Shown: piece after piece, positions 61,160-64,000 of the stretch
How the letters are laid out: the number at the start of each line of letters is the position of its first letter
How positions within the stretch are numbered: position 1 is the first letter of the stretch
NCBI GenBank assembly: GCA_035559815.1
Contig: DATMAT010000019.1
Coordinates: 62,001-126,000, forward strand
Length of the DNA: 64,000 nucleotides
Direction: 5' to 3'
From: Thermodesulfobacteriota bacterium
Lineage (GTDB): Bacteria > Desulfobacterota_D > UBA1144 > Nemesobacterales > CSP1-2
The notes under the pieces: generated by a model
What the model was told of the DNA's origin: nothing
What the model saw: only the letters and a program-made list of their open reading frames with translations
Database searches by the model: none
Made by a program: the position numbers and the translations under genes

Positions 61160-61591
61160 ATGGCATTGTCGAAAATTACCGATGTTTTAGGCGGGGAAAA
61201 GGTAGTGGGCAAGCGAATCAGGACCAACATGGACCTTCTGGATTTGTCTATTAAAGGTGTTACTAAAGATGCACTGTTGAACCTGTCTGAAAATTTATCC
61301 CTTTCTATGAAACAAATGGCTCAACTTCTGCCGGTTACGGAACGTACATTACAGAGATATAAGAATAAAGACCATTTTAATCCGTCTGTTTCCGAGCATA
61401 TCATACAGCTTGCAGAGGTGGCGGCTAGGGGTGTGGAGGTCTTCGGGGACAGGGAGAAATTCAAGAAATGGCTAAACCACCCCAGCGTAGCATTGTCCGG
61501 AAAAACCCCGTTAAGCTTGCTTAAGAACCGCTTCGGTGTGCAGTTGATTCTGGATGAGCTCGGGCGCATCGAGCATGGCGTATATGCCTGA
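61160..61591 (+). CDS. Xre/MbcA/ParS-type antitoxin
   Basis: 143 residues. The N-terminal helical DNA-binding part (LSLSMKQMAQLLPVTERTLQRYK, about 47-69) is followed by the MbcA/ParS/DUF2384 toxin-binding domain (AEVAARGVEVFGDREKFKKWLNHPSVALSGKTPLSLLKNRFGVQLILDELGRIEHGVYA). GGAGG six bases before the ATG fixes the start at 61160. It overlaps the RES toxin by one base. Confidence 0.9.
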   Translation: MALSKITDVLGGEKVVGKRIRTNMDLLDLSIKGVTKDALLNLSENLSLSMKQMAQLLPVTERTLQRYKNKDHFNPSVSEHIIQLAEVAARGVEVFGDREKFKKWLNHPSVALSGKTPLSLLKNRFGVQLILDELGRIEHGVYA

Positions 61592-62058
61592 TGCAGCTCT
61601 TTCGTATAGCTAAAACCAAGTACATAAAGGACTTAACCGGGGCAGGTTCACGCACGTACGGAGGCCGCTGGAACCGTAAGGGCGTGGGTTTGATTTACGC
61701 CTCGGAAAGCAGGTCGCTGGCCGCGCTTGAATTTCTAGTGCATGTGCCCGCCTCGATTGCGCCAAGGGATTTAAGTATTGTAACCCTTGATATCCCGCCC
61801 CAGGTGAAACCAAAGAAACTGGATTTAGCTATCCTTCCCCCTAATTGGAGACAAAATCCGCCTCCGGAGGAGCTTGCGACCATCGGTACTGAATGGGCGC
61901 AATCAAATGAGTCCCTTCTTCTTCGAGTGCCTTCGGCTATCATTGAAAACGAATTCAACGTCCTCATAAACCCATCTCATCCGGATTTGAAGTTGATAAA
62001 GCTGTCAAAACCCGAGCCGTTTGTCTTTGATGAGCGTTTGATCAAGAGTAAAGGCTAG
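61591..62058 (+). CDS. RES-domain toxin
   Basis: 155 residues of the RES family, NAD-degrading or ADP-ribosylating toxins. The family's Arg, Glu and Ser lie in TYGGRWNRKG (about 24), LAALEFLVH (about 48) and LRVPSAIIENEFNVLINPSHPD (about 115). The ATG overlaps the antitoxin stop (TGATG). This is the usual Xre-RES order, and the pair looks intact. Confidence 0.92.
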   Translation: MQLFRIAKTKYIKDLTGAGSRTYGGRWNRKGVGLIYASESRSLAALEFLVHVPASIAPRDLSIVTLDIPPQVKPKKLDLAILPPNWRQNPPPEELATIGTEWAQSNESLLLRVPSAIIENEFNVLINPSHPDLKLIKLSKPEPFVFDERLIKSKG

Positions 62059-62179
62059 AACCGGAAGCACGAAATTAGAGCATATTGATATTGGCCAGGT
62101 ATTTAGGTGAAGTATTCAAATATCGATAAGCATTAGAGCAATCTGCACATGAGTCTAGCAGCATCCGTCTATGTATCTC

Positions 62180-62333
62180 TAGGCCGTCGATAATCGTGCT
62201 TCGACTGGGCTCAGCACGAACGGAGTTTAAGAACTCTTCCTCACCGTTTGTCCTAAGGCCAAGCCTGTCTTGATCTGTGCCGAAGATCGAAGGGTGAACG
62301 GTAGGCGTTTGATGTTCGTTTAATCTTAAGAAG
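62180..62333. repeat. Intergenic dispersed repeats
   Basis: 'gtgcttcgactgggctcagcacgaacgg' and 'aaggccaagcctgtcttgatctgtgccgaag' belong to the same repeat group as 2030, 19255 and 51475. No gene is seen. Confidence 0.5.
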
Positions 62334-63095
62334 TTATTCCTCGATTATTGCCACCGGCCTTACCCAGCCTGCGCTTCCGCCCAAAATCTTGATGGGAAAG
62401 CAAGCGACCTTGAAACCGAAGGGTGGGAGTTTGTCTAAGTTGGTCAGTTTTTCAATCTGGCAGTATTCCCTCTCCATCCCGGCAAAATGCGCCCCCCAGA
62501 TTACGCTCCTGTCACCGGTTCTTTTAAACTCCTCTACCATCGCCCAGAAGGGCCTGTCCCATCCGGCAGAGTCTGTCCCCATTACCTTCACTCCGAGATT
62601 GCAAAGCCATAACGTAGATTCCCTTCCCAGCCCCGGAAACTGAGACCAGTATTCCATAGTGCCCCATAGTTTATCAGCTCCGGTCATGACCAGGACAATG
62701 TCGTGGGGTTTGATCCTGTAGGAGATTTTATCCAGGGCTTCTTGAAGATCAGGGATTGTGATGAGTTCTCCGGGCTTCTTATGTCTCATATCTATGACAA
62801 CCCCGTCTCCATAAAACCACTCCACCGGGACTTCGTCTATCGTCCTGGCCTTTTTACCCTCCGATGTCGGGTGGTAATGCCAGGGAGCATCTATGTGGGT
62901 CCCCACGTGGGTGCCGAGGGTAACGTAGTCGTTAGCCCATCCTAAACCATTGGGGAGGTCTTCTCTCTCACACTCAAAACGCTTCATCATGTATTCTGCG
63001 GTGTCTTCATGCTTTTCGTGCATTATTTCCAGCCGCTGGTGCTCCGGGCCCGGAGCCGGTTCGATTCTTATACTGAGGTCGATTATTTTCGGCAT
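62334..63095 (-). CDS. Cyclase family protein (kynurenine formamidase-like fold)
   Basis: 253 residues of the metal-dependent cyclase/KynB superfamily. The signature is VTLGTHVGTHIDAPWHYHPT (HxGTHxDxPxH, about 74-87), with a later active-site His/Glu in GAHFAGMEREYCQIEKL. Members hydrolyse amides or cyclic esters; the substrate is unassigned and no tryptophan-degradation gene is adjacent. The ATG at 63095 (MPKIIDLSIRI) matches family starts; the open frame extends to 63140. Confidence 0.88.
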   Translation of the reverse strand: MPKIIDLSIRIEPAPGPEHQRLEIMHEKHEDTAEYMMKRFECEREDLPNGLGWANDYVTLGTHVGTHIDAPWHYHPTSEGKKARTIDEVPVEWFYGDGVVIDMRHKKPGELITIPDLQEALDKISYRIKPHDIVLVMTGADKLWGTMEYWSQFPGLGRESTLWLCNLGVKVMGTDSAGWDRPFWAMVEEFKRTGDRSVIWGAHFAGMEREYCQIEKLTNLDKLPPFGFKVACFPIKILGGSAGWVRPVAIIEE

Positions 63096-63289
63096 AGACC
63101 TAATTATATTTGAGCTAAGGGTATAATCAACAATGGTCATAGGCTGCTGTGGGATTTGGCGTTTAAATTAAGTTGGCTTAATCTAGGAATTAAGTGGTAT
63201 AGTGGTATATAAGTCACTGGTATCCGGGATGTTAACTTGAGATTTTCCTGTGGCTGGCCATGCCTCAGATCCCACAAAGCAATCACACG

Positions 63290-63545
63290 CAAGGTATCAT
63301 TCCCGCGCAAGCGGGAATCCAGTTTTTTAATTATGGATCCCCGATTAATGCATTCGGGGATGACAGATTAGGGGCTGTCATTCTCGCGGAGCTTGTCCTC
63401 GACCTCGATCTGTGAGCGGGAATCCAACGATCTGTCGTTACCAACCCTGTCCCGAATCCTTCCCCGGTTTAACCTGGGAACCATCGCTTAGGACAGGCTC
63501 TGAGGAATCGAAGGACCCCTCGCAATGACATGTTAGACCGCCGGT
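63290..63545. repeat. Intergenic dispersed repeats upstream of DUF1326
   Basis: CATTCCCGCGCAAGCGGGAATCC is a near-palindromic repeat unit, followed by 'attaatgcattcggggatgacag' and 'gaatcgaaggacccctcgcaatgacatgttag'. The last part matches 54285-54300. Confidence 0.6.
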
Positions 63546-63618
63546 GCAGGTTATTGATACTCTGCGACTTGCCGCTGTGAAGTTTATCTCATTGGATAAA
63601 CAAGGAGATAAATCCCCG

Positions 63619-63647
63619 TTGACTTGATTAAGTCTTTTATGTATTTT
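63619..63647 (+). promoter_or_regulatory. Promoter Q4 (TTGACT-17-TATTTT)
   Basis: TTGACT (63619-63624), 17 nt, TATTTT (63642-63647). GACTT-GATT-AAGTC is a palindrome covering the -35 and spacer. It is the most divergent member of the Q family and serves the DUF1326 gene. Confidence 0.5.
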
Positions 63648-63699
63648 CTGCAATAGTAGGTCGACTTGGAAATTATTACCTGTAGGCAGGAGGTGCAAG

Positions 63700-64000
63700 A
63701 TGGCAAACTGGTGGTGGAAGGCGGATTATTTTGAGACCTGTAACTGCGCTTATGGATGTCCCTGCAATCTGACTATGATTCCAACGGACGGAACGTGCCA
63801 GGCAATTGATGCCTGGCGTATTAAGGAGGGAGCCTTTGATAACGTCAGATTGGATGGACTGGTGATTGCCCTCATTGTACGCTGGCCCAATCCCATCCAC
63901 AAGGGCAACGGCAAGGCGGTTGTCTACATCGACGAGCGTGCCGACCAACAGCAGCGTGAGGCTCTTGCCAAAATCGGCACCGGCCAGGCTGGAGCTGGCG
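63700..64000 (+). CDS. DUF1326 protein (3' end outside window)
   Basis: The first 100 residues of a DUF1326 protein: MANWWWKADYFETCNCAYGC, PCNLTMIPTDGTCQAIDAW and GKAVVYIDERADQQQREALAK. The CNC..CPC cysteines may bind metal. GGCAGGAGGTGCAAG precedes the ATG. It is an intact paralogue of the broken gene at 54457, and the upstream repeats match, pointing to a segmental duplication. The family function is unknown; it often pairs with DUF2182 membrane proteins, which may follow beyond the window. Confidence 0.88.
   Translation, partial: MANWWWKADYFETCNCAYGCPCNLTMIPTDGTCQAIDAWRIKEGAFDNVRLDGLVIALIVRWPNPIHKGNGKAVVYIDERADQQQREALAKIGTGQAGAG

Overview
The window reads as one chromosomal contig from a free-living Gram-negative bacterium. 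It has a PilMNOPQ type IV pilus alignment and secretin system, cyclic-di-GMP parts (two PilZ proteins, a free-standing MshEN protein and a GEMM-I riboswitch), MreB, B12-dependent methylmalonyl-CoA mutase and lipoprotein-like secreted proteins. Intergenic space is loaded with dispersed fold-back repeats. This gene mix and the moderate GC suggest an uncultured lineage near the old Deltaproteobacteria (Desulfobacterota or Dadabacteria-like). That placement is inference; no 16S or ribosomal protein gene is present to settle it.

Layout. 1-31 kb is a mostly ancestral core: trpD-trpC, NUDIX, obgE, PilZ, an AI-2E family permease, a TPR protein, a GEMM-I riboswitch, pilMNOPQ plus two secreted Ig-like proteins ending in a clear terminator, aldehyde dehydrogenase, split methylmalonyl-CoA mutase, RNase R, a subtilisin/sedolisin-like protease, tRNA-Ser(CGA), a JAMM-DinG helicase fusion, mreB, a second PilZ, MshEN and several very small genes.

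32-45 kb is an accessory stress/detoxification island. It opens with an ECF sigma factor and closes with an ECF42-type sigma factor behind its YCII/DGPF partner. Between them lie DUF1579, DUF899, four VOC/glyoxalase-fold proteins, DUF1801, an Asp-box propeller coupled to a MoaD-like protein, DoxX, DUF1428, cupin, GFA and DUF72. Four of these transcription units carry the same promoter, TGTCYT - 17 nt - CGTCGTA, so the island looks like a locally encoded ECF regulon.

45-51.3 kb holds a PIN-type toxin-antitoxin pair flanked by a duplicated fragment of the ECF42 gene, then a decayed integron. The integron has a frameshifted, truncated intI on the minus strand, a candidate Pc promoter and attI, and a cassette array running away from it. 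For four successive cassettes the first bases of the cassette are exactly complementary to the start of its own attC site, which fixes the boundaries. Cassettes encode a small beta-rich protein, an ADP-ribosylglycohydrolase, a lectin/propeller protein, a truncated methyltransferase and a CC-motif protein.

51.5-64 kb has GFA and DUF1326 genes, a secreted FN3-SH3 protein, a thaumatin-like protein with calcium-binding thrombospondin type 3 repeats, a lone Cas4/RecB-like nuclease, a GAF-CheB fusion, a RES-Xre toxin-antitoxin pair and a cyclase. A second promoter family (TTGACC with an interrupted palindrome in a 17-nt spacer, then TATTCT) precedes four of these genes. Decay is common here: intI, a DUF1326 copy, a carotenoid oxygenase fragment and the ECF42 tail are all remnants.
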